64,000 bases of DNA. Origin: Seminavis robusta (taxonomy: Eukaryota > Bacillariophyta > Bacillariophyceae > Naviculales > Naviculaceae). The notes beneath the pieces were generated by a model. That model was not told the DNA's origin. It did no database searches and worked only from the letters and a program-made list of their open reading frames with translations. The stretch lies in contig CAICTM010000225.1 in NCBI GenBank assembly GCA_903772945.1, forward strand, positions 1 through 64,000, given 5' to 3'. Shown here one piece after another: positions 10,015 to 20,083 of the stretch. How positions within the stretch are numbered: the first letter of the stretch is position 1; every line of letters starts with the position of its first letter. The translations under genes were made by a program, and so were the position numbers.

Positions 10015-11931
10015 TCAAACATCACAATGAGCTCTGCCATCCAAAGATACATTGAGAACCTCCAACGCCCAAACCATCTGATGTGGACAAGCCATTAGGC
10101 ACTGAAAGATCGCAGAGAGGAACAACTGATCCCGCATGGTCGAATCCAGCGACTGCGCTATAGCTCCATCGTTCCAGGCAAGCAACTCTTTGATCACTGC
10201 TCGCCAGATACCGGTACTACTAGTACATGTACATGTACATGTACATGTTGCAACCAAAGCAGTCGTCGTGTCTTCTAGCTGCTCACGGAGGAGAACTCTC
10301 TGCATCAAATTTTGAAACCGTATCTGCAGCGCGTGGAATTGAACCCCCCAGCAACGGACAAATTTTCCAATCTTGACTTCTTCCAAGCTGGAGGAAGCCC
10401 CTTGGTAGAAATGAGCGCGATACAGCTCAATGACATCTGCATCAGTCTCCTTGATGTGCGGCGGCGACTCGTAGATCAACGTGTTGAGAGCTCTACGAGA
10501 CGACAGTGGCGGAGAGCCATCCTGGTTCGGGACATCATCACGTGCACCGGTGCAATCGCCAACAGAATAAGCAGACAGCAGGAGCTCCAACTCTTCCAAA
10601 GTCTTGGCTCTGGCATCCCTGTCATCACGCCGAGCCGCAATGTACTCCAGTCGCTGTAGTGTTTGATTCCTCTGGAGCGCTTCGACGAAACCATCCAAGC
10701 CCGGATTACTACTACTGGTATCGACGCCATTGTCCTGCCGTGCTGGATTGGCCGCAATCCGCAACGTCAAGGTTTTCAGAGCGCAGTTGGGGTCACTGAC
10801 AAGAATGGCAAGGCTCTTCATCAACGGTTGGCTTCGTTTTCCGCTTACTTCTAGCCGCTTCAGGCTGTGGATAGCAGCGGCTGCGTGGCCATGTACACCA
10901 CCCACCAGAGACTCGGCCACCACCAAAAGCACAGGATTGATCATCCTGCCTTGATACTGGTAGAAGTCGCAGTTGATCATGGTCAGTTCGCAGAGGGACG
11001 GATTTCTAGCAATGGCTTCCGCCAGAACTCTGGGGCATTTTGTGCTTTTCATAACCAAACGTTTCAGCGTCTTTGTTGGTAGGCCCTTAGTCCTCCGCTT
11101 GCTCTGCTTCTTCTGGATCTGCTTCTTGGCTTTTTGCAGTCGACGAGGAGAGTGTGTGGGTCCGTCGCTCCAGCCGCGATACCACCACGAGTTCTTTAAT
11201 GTGAGCTCTTCGACCAGATGCAACTCGTCGCTGAGCAAAATGCCTAACCAGTGTTGGGACAGATCGTTGAACGAATTGTTGAACGTGCAGAACGTTAGGG
11301 TCAAGCTCCGCAAAGAAGGCTGATGATAGTCGAGAAAGTCGAAAAGTTCCACAAATGAAAAGTCCGAGTGGAAACTGGCCTGATCGAGAACAAGTTCCTG
11401 GAGGACAGGAGTCGTCTTGGGGGCAAGTCGGAGCCAGGAAGAAAGAGAGGGGTAGACAATGTATTGTTTGTGAACAATTTTTCGAGGACAGAAGAGACAG
11501 TTGACCCATCTGCTGACTGTCTGACTGTGAATACAGCTAGGGTATTCTTGACATGGTGAGGCGTTCGATGGATGTGTGAGTACGACTGTAGCCTTTCGCA
11601 GCACTGTTCCTATCTGTTTGGCCGATTTGATCGAGGAAGATTCAAGTTCCGAATCTGGAGGTGTCGAGAACCCAATGATGTTTAATCTGATCACGCCGCT
11701 GTCTGGATTCGAAACCATACCGGTACGATCCAAGATATTGATCGCATCTGGATGATCCAATAGGGATTGAACATCAATGGTGACTTCCCGGATGGCGGTT
11801 TCTTGTGCCTCCAACCGTACCGGTAGCTCTTTCTTGGCATTGTCTATATTTTCCAGTGTTTGAATGGCATGAATCATTTGCCAATCGTTGGAGGCAGGGG
11901 AGAGTTGTTCTCGAACAGTCCGTCGTCTCAT
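10015..11931 (-). CDS. LRR-like (RI-type) repeat protein
   Basis: The likely start is the ATG at 11931 (MRRRTVREQLSPASNDWQMI), giving 638 residues. The frame stays open to an earlier ATG at 12234, but that extension is basic, low-complexity sequence with a CAA/CAG-type run and looks like leader. The first 180 residues form an uncharacterised domain (DIDVQSLLDHPDAINILDRT-like). Degenerate leucine-rich repeats follow from about residue 185 (VLQELVLDQASF, LRSLTLTFCTFNN, VEELTLKN, LCELTMINCDFY, SLKRLEVSGKR, ALKTLTLRI, LQRLEYIAARR), spaced as in RNase-inhibitor-type LRRs. No signal peptide or membrane segment is evident, so it is likely intracellular and used for protein binding. A TACATG repeat encodes a Thr-Cys run near the C-terminus. 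Confidence 0.65.
   Translation of the reverse strand: MRRRTVREQLSPASNDWQMIHAIQTLENIDNAKKELPVRLEAQETAIREVTIDVQSLLDHPDAINILDRTGMVSNPDSGVIRLNIIGFSTPPDSELESSSIKSAKQIGTVLRKATVVLTHPSNASPCQEYPSCIHSQTVSRWVNCLFCPRKIVHKQYIVYPSLSSWLRLAPKTTPVLQELVLDQASFHSDFSFVELFDFLDYHQPSLRSLTLTFCTFNNSFNDLSQHWLGILLSDELHLVEELTLKNSWWYRGWSDGPTHSPRRLQKAKKQIQKKQSKRRTKGLPTKTLKRLVMKSTKCPRVLAEAIARNPSLCELTMINCDFYQYQGRMINPVLLVVAESLVGGVHGHAAAAIHSLKRLEVSGKRSQPLMKSLAILVSDPNCALKTLTLRIAANPARQDNGVDTSSSNPGLDGFVEALQRNQTLQRLEYIAARRDDRDARAKTLEELELLLSAYSVGDCTGARDDVPNQDGSPPLSSRRALNTLIYESPPHIKETDADVIELYRAHFYQGASSSLEEVKIGKFVRCWGVQFHALQIRFQNLMQRVLLREQLEDTTTALVATCTCTCTCTSSTGIWRAVIKELLAWNDGAIAQSLDSTMRDQLFLSAIFQCLMACPHQMVWALEVLNVSLDGRAHCDV
10224..10247. 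repeat. (TACATG)4 repeat inside a gene
   Basis: Four perfect tacatg units. On the minus strand they code for alternating Cys and Thr in the LRR-like protein. The sequence is self-complementary and recurs in intergenic DNA. Confidence 0.85.
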
Positions 11932-12234
11932 GTTGTTTGCTATAGTTGGCCGAGCCCGGTCAGTTTCTTTGATGGTACGGTGGGAGAGCGGAGTGCACGG
12001 AGAGGGTCGTCGAGTACCGGTACGCTCATTGTGCCCGATTGATGCCGGCCGGCGGGACGTGTTCCGAAGCTCCAAATGAGGCAATGGTTTAGATGATGCG
12101 CTAAGTACTAGTATGATCAGTCGAAGTTTCCTTTTCTGCTGTACTTTTAGCTTTGTGAAGGTTGGATTATGAAAGCATTTGTTGCTGTTGCTGTTGCTGT
12201 TGCTTTTGCTGCTACAACGAATGTTCCAATGCAT

Positions 12235-13528
12235 GGAGACATGAATAATTTGGCAGCTTGGCAGCTTGCCAGGATACACAGTACAGTACTGCTTTCCCCG
12301 GACCGATCGAGTTTGGGCCAGACGTGAATTTTAAAGCCGGTGGAGCTACTGAACAGAGCAATGCCCCATGGTGGACACGTAGCTACATGTACCGGTACCG
12401 TACACGTGTACCACCACAACTACTTCGTACTGACTGCTGACTGACATCCCGAGCTGCGCAACCCTTTTGCGGATTGGTTCGAACTGCATGGTTGAATGAG
12501 GACCTGCCCCTTTGGCAGTGGATGATGATGGAACCGACATACGCATATTTCCAACATACATGCAGGATCAGCCGCAACCATTCATCCTTATTCTCCATGG
12601 TTGCTTGTAGCTTGCTAGCTAGCATGGCTGGAATTGACCAATGGGTAGCTAGTCTAGCCGGAATGTTACATGGCTTGGGGCTTGGGACTGGGCTCGCCGC
12701 CTGGAGCGACAGTTGACATAGCGGTATCCCACGGTGCATCATTCACAACAGCGAGCCGAGGACCGGTACTTCCTGCCAGTTCCATTTGCCCCCGACCCCT
12801 GCCATACATACGCCATACATACGCCATACAGCTTGCTGGCCGACGTCAATGGAGACATGGACATGTAATACAAAGCAAAGCTGCGAGGGCATTGCTCATG
12901 TGTGCGCCAACGCTGGTACCGGTACCTACTAGCTAGCTAGTATGCTATTATGCTATGCATACTTTGTCTTGAGCATGCTGTAAAAACCAAATTGAGTGGT
13001 GCAGCAAGGAAGCCTGTACTGTAAATTAATGGGGGAGGAGAGGTGACATAATCTTTTACCTTTTACCCTAACAATCAGAACTGGTGCCTTCTTAAGAATG
13101 ACCACCGAGCAAACTGGAACCTTGGGTAGCGTCAACGCTTTATATCCTGATAGCTTTCTGATTGCAAAAGAAGCTATCTTTGATCTCTTGTGAACTTCTT
13201 TTTTGTTACCAATTGATTTTATGTATTAACGTTCAATTCCCCCAAGTTTGAAAGTTAAATTTTGACCACTAACAGTTCCGCTGACGGTAGCTGGCCAACT
13301 AAAAGTGTCTCAAGAGATCTCCTCCTCTCCCATCAACATCCCATTGAAATGCCAGGAAGCATGCAGAATCAGAATCACCAAAAGGTCAAGAAGGTCTCAT
13401 AATATTTTCACTTGAGCCTGTTTGGATACCGGGTACGTGTACCTCTACCGGTATCTTCTGGCTAGCTAGCTAGCTACCCGAAGCAATCTACTAGTCTATC
13501 AAAAGAATAGAATAGACTAGCTTCGACC
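12235..13528. other. intergenic, repeat-rich
   Basis: No gene recognised. It holds palindromic words (ggtaccgg near 12393 and 12917; ctagctagctag near 13465), a 10-11 bp tandem repeat of the form gccatacata at 12800-12830, and the presumed promoter of the gene at 13529. Confidence 0.5.
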
Positions 13529-14077
13529 ATGGGCAACACCCCCCCAAGCAAAGATCGACATGGCTCCAGCAGCGGTGCCGGTAGTAGGAGTAGCACTCCG
13601 AATTCGTCTCGTCGTGGCCGCCGCAGTCGCCGCGAGAGCTCGGTAAGCAATCCCGCGGCGTCGTTGAAATCGGTACATGTACATGCATCCGAGCAACTGT
13701 CCGACATGGATCGAGTCAAGCTAGCGCTGATTGCGGACGGATCGATTCCATCTATGCATTCTAGTGCTAGTGCTACGTGTACTAGTGGTGGCACTGGTCC
13801 AAGCAGTGGCAGCCAAAGGAGGAGATCTTCGACTACTAGAGGAGCCACGTGTAGCGGTACGTTGAACAGCAGCACCAACAGCCAGAGCTGTCGTCGTGGT
13901 GGAGGTCAAAGGAGACGTTTGTCCACGCAAAACTTTGCAAACTCGGTTTCTATTATGGATCCGCAAGACGTACTCAGGCAACTAGAAGACTTTGCTGGAA
14001 GAACAGACATGCAAGAAGATCCCAGTGAGTACCTTACTTCACTCAGAAACTTGGACTACTCACATACTGGTAGTTAG
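13529..14077 (+). CDS. MGN-start protein with LED/EYL C-terminal motif, paralog 3 of 3
   Basis: A protein of 182 residues from ATG 13529, starting MGNTPPSKDRHGSSSGAG, again a plausible N-myristoylation site. Residues 10-130 are Ser/Arg/Thr-rich and likely disordered, with a short Val-His repeat from a tacatg-type word (VHVHA). The C-terminal block RRLSTQNFANSVSIMDPQDV, LRQLEDFAG and SEYLTSLRNLD aligns with the protein at 9084 at nearly every position and with the tail block of the protein at 2313. Same strand and similar size as the 9084 gene, about 3.9 kb apart with the LRR-like gene between, so a local duplication is likely. Function unknown. Confidence 0.75.
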   Translation: MGNTPPSKDRHGSSSGAGSRSSTPNSSRRGRRSRRESSVSNPAASLKSVHVHASEQLSDMDRVKLALIADGSIPSMHSSASATCTSGGTGPSSGSQRRRSSTTRGATCSGTLNSSTNSQSCRRGGGQRRRLSTQNFANSVSIMDPQDVLRQLEDFAGRTDMQEDPSEYLTSLRNLDYSHTGS

Positions 14078-14522
14078 CTACCGTACCGGTACAGTAGTTG
14101 CTACCCATTCATTCATTAACACCTGGATGTTGCATTCAAAAAGAAAATAAGAGAACCAACTAACGAGTTAGATGAACAACCTGTTTTGAAGTAAACCTTC
14201 TTGGCTTCGTCTCCATTACATGTACGATCTGTAGTACAGGTTACGGTGGCTTTAGCTAGTTGATATCATATGTGGTACCGGTAGCTCTAGCTAGCTAGTT
14301 GCAAAAGCTTTGCTTCCTCGTCAGGCCCAACCTCCCTCTAGCTCCATCTTCGATGATAAAGAGCCCACTCCGAATCCTTGGGAGTTGATGTCTCCGAATG
14401 CTTTGACAGCTGGTTCTGGCTTATTTCTTCCTCTGATTTCGCCTCCTCGACCCGTTCATTGGATGCTCCATCCACACACACACAACATCACACATCTCAC
14501 ACAACACTCAACGTACACACAC

Positions 14523-14561
<39 letters not shown>

Positions 14562-15827
14562 TACACACAAGCCTCGAGCTTTCGTCCTTGCGCATCTCAA
14601 GGTTTCTACATATCGTCTCTGGCGTTCGTGGCTATCGTCTTCATTTCCGATGTTTCGGTGAAAGATTCCAACCCCACGATCAAACGATCCACGAACAGTG
14701 AAAGGGGACGACACGACTACCGGTATCCGCAGGGCTGCAAGTGCCTCAGGAACGAAGCGTCGATGAATTGTACTCTCCTCTCGCCATTTAAAGCACTTGA
14801 TTCAAAGGGTGGCTTCGAGCTACTGTATTGATAGCAAGGCTGAAGCAAGGCTGAGTCTGAACGTGTACATGCAAAACATGCCGTCATTGGTCTCGTCGAC
14901 AACCAAAGTCCAGAGTCGGATGACATGTCGTATATCATGATCGTTGCTTGACTGTCGGTAAAGGTTTTCATTGGGATTAACACCGGTATCTATCGAGGCA
15001 CATCCAGTCTAAACAAGAAAGAGAAACAGTAGAATAGGATACCCCAGTTCCCTCGAATAAATGGGCCCCCGTCAACTTCTTCATTGGAGGCACCCCAAGC
15101 ATTGTTGCAGCCCACACAAACACAATCTCAAACTTTCAAACTATGTGTTGGTGCAGAGGAGATCTATCGGGAGCTTGGGCTCTCGCTCGAAGGAAAGAAT
15201 GGCCGCAAGTACGAAGTTCGTGCTCGTGTCACGAGAGCGACGGGTACCCAAAAGACACTCCCAAACATCGAGGTCCAGGCAAGCGGTGGAGCATCTTGAG
15301 AACGGCGACGACTCGACTCCAGCGCAAGAGAGGCACACGCAACCACTCGTAACCTACAATCCCGAGGACCCGGACAAAGAATGTGCTAAGGTGGGGCAGC
15401 GTGCCTTTCAGGCACCCTTTGCTATGATCGTATGATCGAAATCAGACTTCTCGGTTGAAAACGCCAGCATGACGCTTAACCGAGACACGGCAAGCAGCAA
15501 CTAAAGAGTGGATTTGGAGTCAGCCCACTCACGAGTACAGTGCAGAGTGCAACCTCTTCCCCTGTTTCTTAGTGTATCCACAGCTGCCGGTATCCGGGCA
15601 GGCAGCGAGATTGACGATTCTTTGCTGCACGGCTACAAGACAATTGATACAGCAAGTTTTCTCTATCATGGCTTATATTCTTTTGGCCCGAGGGCTCCCT
15701 CGATCTCTCCATTGCAGTGCCCATTGACCACCAAAGATCCCAATCGACGTAGATCCTTCTTTCAATTTATTGCCGCCAATCATCAATGGCTGTGCCCTTT
15801 TCCCTGGAAAGGATGAATCTACAAGAA
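14078..15827. other. intergenic with CA microsatellite
   Basis: Open frames here (for example 14310-14831 and 15061-15435 on the plus strand) lack recognisable domains, and one is mostly the translation of a CA repeat. ctagctag and gtaccggtac words lie at 14080-14300. Confidence 0.45.
14525..14558. repeat. (AC)17 microsatellite
   Basis: An uninterrupted run of 17 AC units, with further imperfect CA-rich sequence on both sides (about 14472-14575). Confidence 0.95.
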
Positions 15828-16802
15828 TCAGTACAGATCGTAGCCAATCAGCAGCACAACTGCAAAATGATAGATTGTCGCAGTCGAACCAATTGAAAGG
15901 GTTACAAACCACACCCAGCTGGTTTCGCGGTTCTGAAAAGTCCACCAGTTCAGCATTGGGCCAGCATTGAAAAGTACCTCACAGATTAGTGAAGAGGAAA
16001 GGAAATTGATCATAAATAAACGCCAAAACTCTTCCGCGGCCAAGTGCAGGATCTCTGTTGCCGACAAATGATAATAAACAGAGGGACTTCCTTCGTCGTC
16101 GCTGCAGACAGGGGAATACGAGCAATGTGGACTCGCCCGAAGGCGGGCATGCAACACCAGAGGACACAAAACCGCAGCAACCAAAACTGCCCACACCAGC
16201 ATGATCTGAAGGAACAACACAAAATCTTTTCGTTCGTCCCGGCATTCTCTGCCAAGCTCCCTCAACAGGTTGACAAGACGTGCTCGTGCGCTGGCCGCTG
16301 CTGGAGCTCGAGGTCCCTGGTGCTGGTACGTTTTGATTGCCAAAAAGATGAACCAATGCACAACAGCAACCAGCAACAATTCTCGTGCCAAATTCCTGAC
16401 GTGTCCGATGAAAGCATTGTTATTGATCAACTCTTCAACTATCCCAATCAAAGCCACGACGGACGATTGTGATGGCAAGGGCATGGACGGCAACACCATA
16501 GTGGCAAGCAGTGCAAGCCGTTGGGACAACGCTTGACCCAAGGCAGAAGGACAGTGAAACTTTTCTGGGTCTTCCTGTGCCATGCAAAGATAATCCTCAG
16601 CCTTGCAGGAACGAGCGTTTTGATCGCACTCGTATTCCAAGTAGCCACATATGGCTGAGGAAACGGTGAACCACGTTGAAAACAAAAGAAACATAAGAAC
16701 GGCTCCACGCACAACCATGCCACATGTCACCAAGAGCGTCTCTTTAATGATGCGGATGCGGTGTTGAATTGCGTTCCCGCCAGTGTTTCGATTGCCATCC
16801 AT
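15828..16802 (-). CDS. multi-pass membrane protein, unknown family
   Basis: A protein of 324 residues from ATG 16802. Hydrophobic helices are visible at about residues 28-53 (MVVRGAVLMFLLFSTWF), 97-125 (weaker), 141-157 (ELLLVAVVHWFIFLAIK), 194-219 (FVLFLQIMLVWAVLVAAVLC), 259-279 and 297-322. A Cys-rich loop (CGYLEYECDQNARSC...YLC...C) lies between the first two, and a basic stretch (RARLVNLLRELGRECRDERK) precedes the fourth. The paired cysteines suggest an extracytoplasmic disulfide-bonded loop. I do not recognise the family; transporter, channel and receptor remain open. It is encoded on the opposite strand to its neighbour at 18501. Confidence 0.6.
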   Translation of the reverse strand: MDGNRNTGGNAIQHRIRIIKETLLVTCGMVVRGAVLMFLLFSTWFTVSSAICGYLEYECDQNARSCKAEDYLCMAQEDPEKFHCPSALGQALSQRLALLATMVLPSMPLPSQSSVVALIGIVEELINNNAFIGHVRNLARELLLVAVVHWFIFLAIKTYQHQGPRAPAAASARARLVNLLRELGRECRDERKDFVLFLQIMLVWAVLVAAVLCPLVLHARLRASPHCSYSPVCSDDEGSPSVYYHLSATEILHLAAEEFWRLFMINFLSSSLICEVLFNAGPMLNWWTFQNRETSWVWFVTLSIGSTATIYHFAVVLLIGYDLY

Positions 16803-18500
16803 TGTACAGTATTAGCGGTTTTGGTCCTTCGACTTTGTCAAGCACTTGATGTTGACAGCAGTAAAGAAAATGAATGAGAAGATTTGGAGGGATGGTTCGT
16901 GGAATGAGTACGTATATGACATAATCGCAGCCATCGGTTGGAGTATAGATAAGTACGGTACGATTGCCATTATAGTCCCAAACGGTTCAGTTGTTGTCAG
17001 CAACCTGCATGTACCTAGGAAAGAATCGAATCAAAATCAAGCGGATACTTATGTTCTTAAATGGGGGTCGTGCGCGAGTGATAAACTGCTACGGAACGAT
17101 GAATCGAATCTCAATCGTCCACGATGCATCAGGCGATCTTCCGAAGGCGGACGGACTTGTTTCGTCTGCAGTGTTGCTGCTGCTGCGGCATGGCATCGGG
17201 CATGAGCTTTTCCGAACTATGGCAACCTGGTTCTAGGCTACCGAGAAGGCAGAGCATATTATGGAGAAAAGACGTACTCCAAAGCCTACCAGGTGCTGGC
17301 ACGGGGTTGGTTCACCGTGTCAATAGAACGATAACCGAGTGTGCTTGGGATGTAATAGTCAAAGTGGCAGTGGCAGAGCGGAACACAAACCGGGAGGTGT
17401 GGGCTGCACGCTTTTTGCAGCCACGAGGAGAAGCTTTCACTCTTCCTCTGCCACAACCCATCAAACCAGTTTCAGGCAGCCAGCCCAGAAAGATAAACTA
17501 TCTATACCTAGCTATACCGGTACCGGTACCACTCGGAAGCAGCACCTAAACAACTCTCCGTGTGCGACACATGCATCATTGGATGCAAGGCAGTGGTCCA
17601 GGGAAGTGAACTACTGCACCGGTAGCTAATGCAAACTTTGTAAAGTTTCAGGATTCGATTCTCCTCAAGCGGTTGGCTGGATCCATGTTGTTCGCAATAC
17701 TTGTAGAGTATGTGTTCCGAGATGCATCTTGGCTTGCCAGAACACCGTCAACACCATTGCGATCAGGTGTACCTATGGATTTCGTCCTTCCCAACCGATG
17801 TCCAGTCGGGGAATGCTTCCTACATGTACCACCACCAAGATATCCCAGACTGGGTTACAAGATTAGTTCGTTGGCCCTAAAAGTTCGTTTACCCTTCAAG
17901 GCACTGGTAGCTGGCTTGCATGCATTGCCACTCCGATGGCTCGCTCCTCTCGTACCGGTACGAGTATCCAAGATCTCCCAGATGCAACGACGGACGACAC
18001 ATCAGAGTAACGTGAAAAAGATCCAGAGAGATCTTCTGTTCGTCCAGCGAGGATGTTTCGCATTTAGGAAGAGGCTGTATCAAGTGACATCCGAGCGCCA
18101 CTGACTCTAATGTCACCATTATTTGGGTCAAATAAATTTGAATTTTCGACGTTGATTTTTTGGTGGTGGAAGCGGATCTTTGGCAATTGATACTCCACCC
18201 ACTAAAAATCTAACTAGCTGGTGCAACGTTGCCCTGTTCCGGTGCTCATAATTGTCCTGGACATGTCTTGCTTGGGAACAACGAGCTCTGGCGGAAGAAG
18301 CATCTGCTGGTACAATCGAGAGTCTAGCTAGCACCGTTGCTGCTACTAGCTAGATCCAGTTTGTTGCTCAGTCTCACAATCAAATTAGCTCTTACGCATA
18401 TATTAGTTGCCACTAGCTATCTAGCTACCGGTAGCCAACTAACAAGAAGCTATCTAGCTATCTAGCTAACAAGCTGAAGCAGGAACTACAGTACATCAGC
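16803..18500. other. intergenic, no gene recognised
   Basis: Only low-quality open frames; the longest ATG frame is at 17685-18104 on the plus strand, without a domain that I can name. Dense ctagctag and taccggta words occur at 17515-17530 and 18320-18470. Confidence 0.45.
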
Positions 18501-19601
18501 ATGAAGGTGCCCAAGTTTCTCAAGCGCGGTGGTCGACGCAGTGCCGCTAGCAGCAAGCAAGCAGCTAGTTCTACTACCACGGGTACTGCTAGTAGCGAAA
18601 GCCCTGGTACAGATGGAGCAAGTAACTTGAATGACGAAGTCAAGCTGTTGGATGATGTTGATGATTACAATCAGTTTTGCTTTGATCACATCTTGCTAGA
18701 TGTGGACACTACTCGTACATGTACCGGTACATGTAGTACTGATGCTGCGTGTACTGATAAAAAGGCAGAGTCAGGAAATACTACTTGCAAGAGCAACAGA
18801 AGTTCCTCTTGTAGTACTCTTTCTACAGAGATTGCAGAGGAGGAAGATTTCAGTGATCCATGGATGAGCCTTGACAATGTGGAAGGACCTATTGCTGGTA
18901 GTACATGCAAGGATAGTACTAGTAGCAATGCTACACTCAAGCTAACCAACTATGTGGACCAACCTTGGGATTTGGAACTTTTGGAGTCTAAACTATTGGA
19001 GTACCAATGCCACTCCATTCTGTTTGTGGATGTCATTCCTGCCAAAAACTTTCGAAGATGGCAATTTCAAAAGACCCGCCTGTGTCGGCAATTAATCCCT
19101 CTCATGGAAAAACACAAGGAAATGTGGAAAACGGTTCAGTTCCAATCGACACTTAAAATGGACCTAGACCTCCGCAATGAATCTCTCGATCCTCGCACTC
19201 TCGCCTCCTGTGTGGATACCACTGTCACCTTATTGGGGCAAGTGCAGCAAGACGTGGACATTGTCTCTTTGCAATTCCACATTCTTCAAAGCGACTTTGT
19301 TCCGGCATCCGACAAGTCTGTTTCATCTCAACTTTCAACTTCCAAAACTCCTCCTCAACAGCAGCAGCAGCTAGAGAACCTTCAGACCATCGTGCTGGCT
19401 CTCATTGGCTTGCTGTCCCTAAGAGATCGGTCCTGGTATAGCATCTCCTTTTATGGAATTGACGCATTGGATCCATCGAAAGACAACGATGCCGATTTCT
19501 TCTTCTTTGCCGATTCCCCTTATTATCAGTGCCGGAGGATACTGGACGAGGCATCCATCAAGTTTGGTGTCCCTATCAAGGTGGAGCCCGCATCATACTA
19601 G
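18501..19601 (+). CDS. conserved-looking protein of unknown function
   Basis: A protein of 366 residues from ATG 18501 (MKVPKFLKRGGRRSAASSKQ). The first 130 residues are Ser/Thr/Cys-rich and disordered, including a GTAC-repeat-coded stretch (TRTCTGTCSTD). From about residue 135 the sequence is ordered: WDLELLESKLLEYQCHSILF, VDVIPAKNFRRWQFQKTRLC, then a predicted beta/helix region, a short Gln run (PPQQQQQLE, near residue 290), SLRDRSWYSISFYGIDAL and a Phe-rich FFFFADSPYYQCRRIL end. No catalytic motif, signal peptide or membrane segment is recognised. Function unknown; the regular mix of secondary structure argues for a real protein. Confidence 0.65.
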   Translation: MKVPKFLKRGGRRSAASSKQAASSTTTGTASSESPGTDGASNLNDEVKLLDDVDDYNQFCFDHILLDVDTTRTCTGTCSTDAACTDKKAESGNTTCKSNRSSSCSTLSTEIAEEEDFSDPWMSLDNVEGPIAGSTCKDSTSSNATLKLTNYVDQPWDLELLESKLLEYQCHSILFVDVIPAKNFRRWQFQKTRLCRQLIPLMEKHKEMWKTVQFQSTLKMDLDLRNESLDPRTLASCVDTTVTLLGQVQQDVDIVSLQFHILQSDFVPASDKSVSSQLSTSKTPPQQQQQLENLQTIVLALIGLLSLRDRSWYSISFYGIDALDPSKDNDADFFFFADSPYYQCRRILDEASIKFGVPIKVEPASY

Positions 19602-20083
19602 TAAATGGAACACAACACGCGTTGCTTCTTTTAAAACGGGACACCAAGGCAGCATCAGACGGATTGATGCATTGATTTTGATTGACACGGTTCTTTGGGT
19701 GTATTCGTAGGACCGTGCGACACGACACCGGCCACAGCTAACCGGTTGGGCTTATTGCACTTGTGTGCCATTTATTTATTGTTACATCTAGTTTGTCAAG
19801 GCTAACTGAACTTGACTGCAGAAATTACGTAGTTCATCATACCATGCGGTTTCATAGATAAGGTATTGTAGAACAAAATTAAACTTGATACACGTTTTTG
19901 ACTATCATGTAGTAGCTTAGCTACATGTAGATCCAAAACTCATGCTTGATCGACGCAGGAATGCTTCCTTCGATCGATCAGCTACCGTAATGTGAGCCCG
20001 CATCCCTCTTCTCATTGTAGTGTTCAATTGCCGGCCGTACCATTCGGTCCTTTGTTGATAATGCTCATCGTCAATTTCGTTGG
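19602..20083. other. intergenic between convergent genes
   Basis: No gene seen; the shared 3' region of the genes at 18501-19601 and 20084-20773. Confidence 0.5.

Noticed and set aside
12147-12234. N-terminal extension of the LRR-like protein to an ATG at 12234
   Set aside because: It reads a CAA/CAG-type microsatellite and basic low-complexity sequence; the ATG at 11931 gives a more ordinary start.
14310-14831. 173-residue plus-strand open frame with Thr-His runs
   Set aside because: Its core is the translation of the CA microsatellite.
17650-17690. Possible tRNA T-arm (ggattcgattctcc)
   Set aside because: T stem pairs only four bases with an eight-base loop, and no matching acceptor or D arm is present.
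17673-18104. 143-residue plus-strand open frame
   Set aside because: TTG start (ATG at 17685), no domain, low-complexity joins; not enough support.
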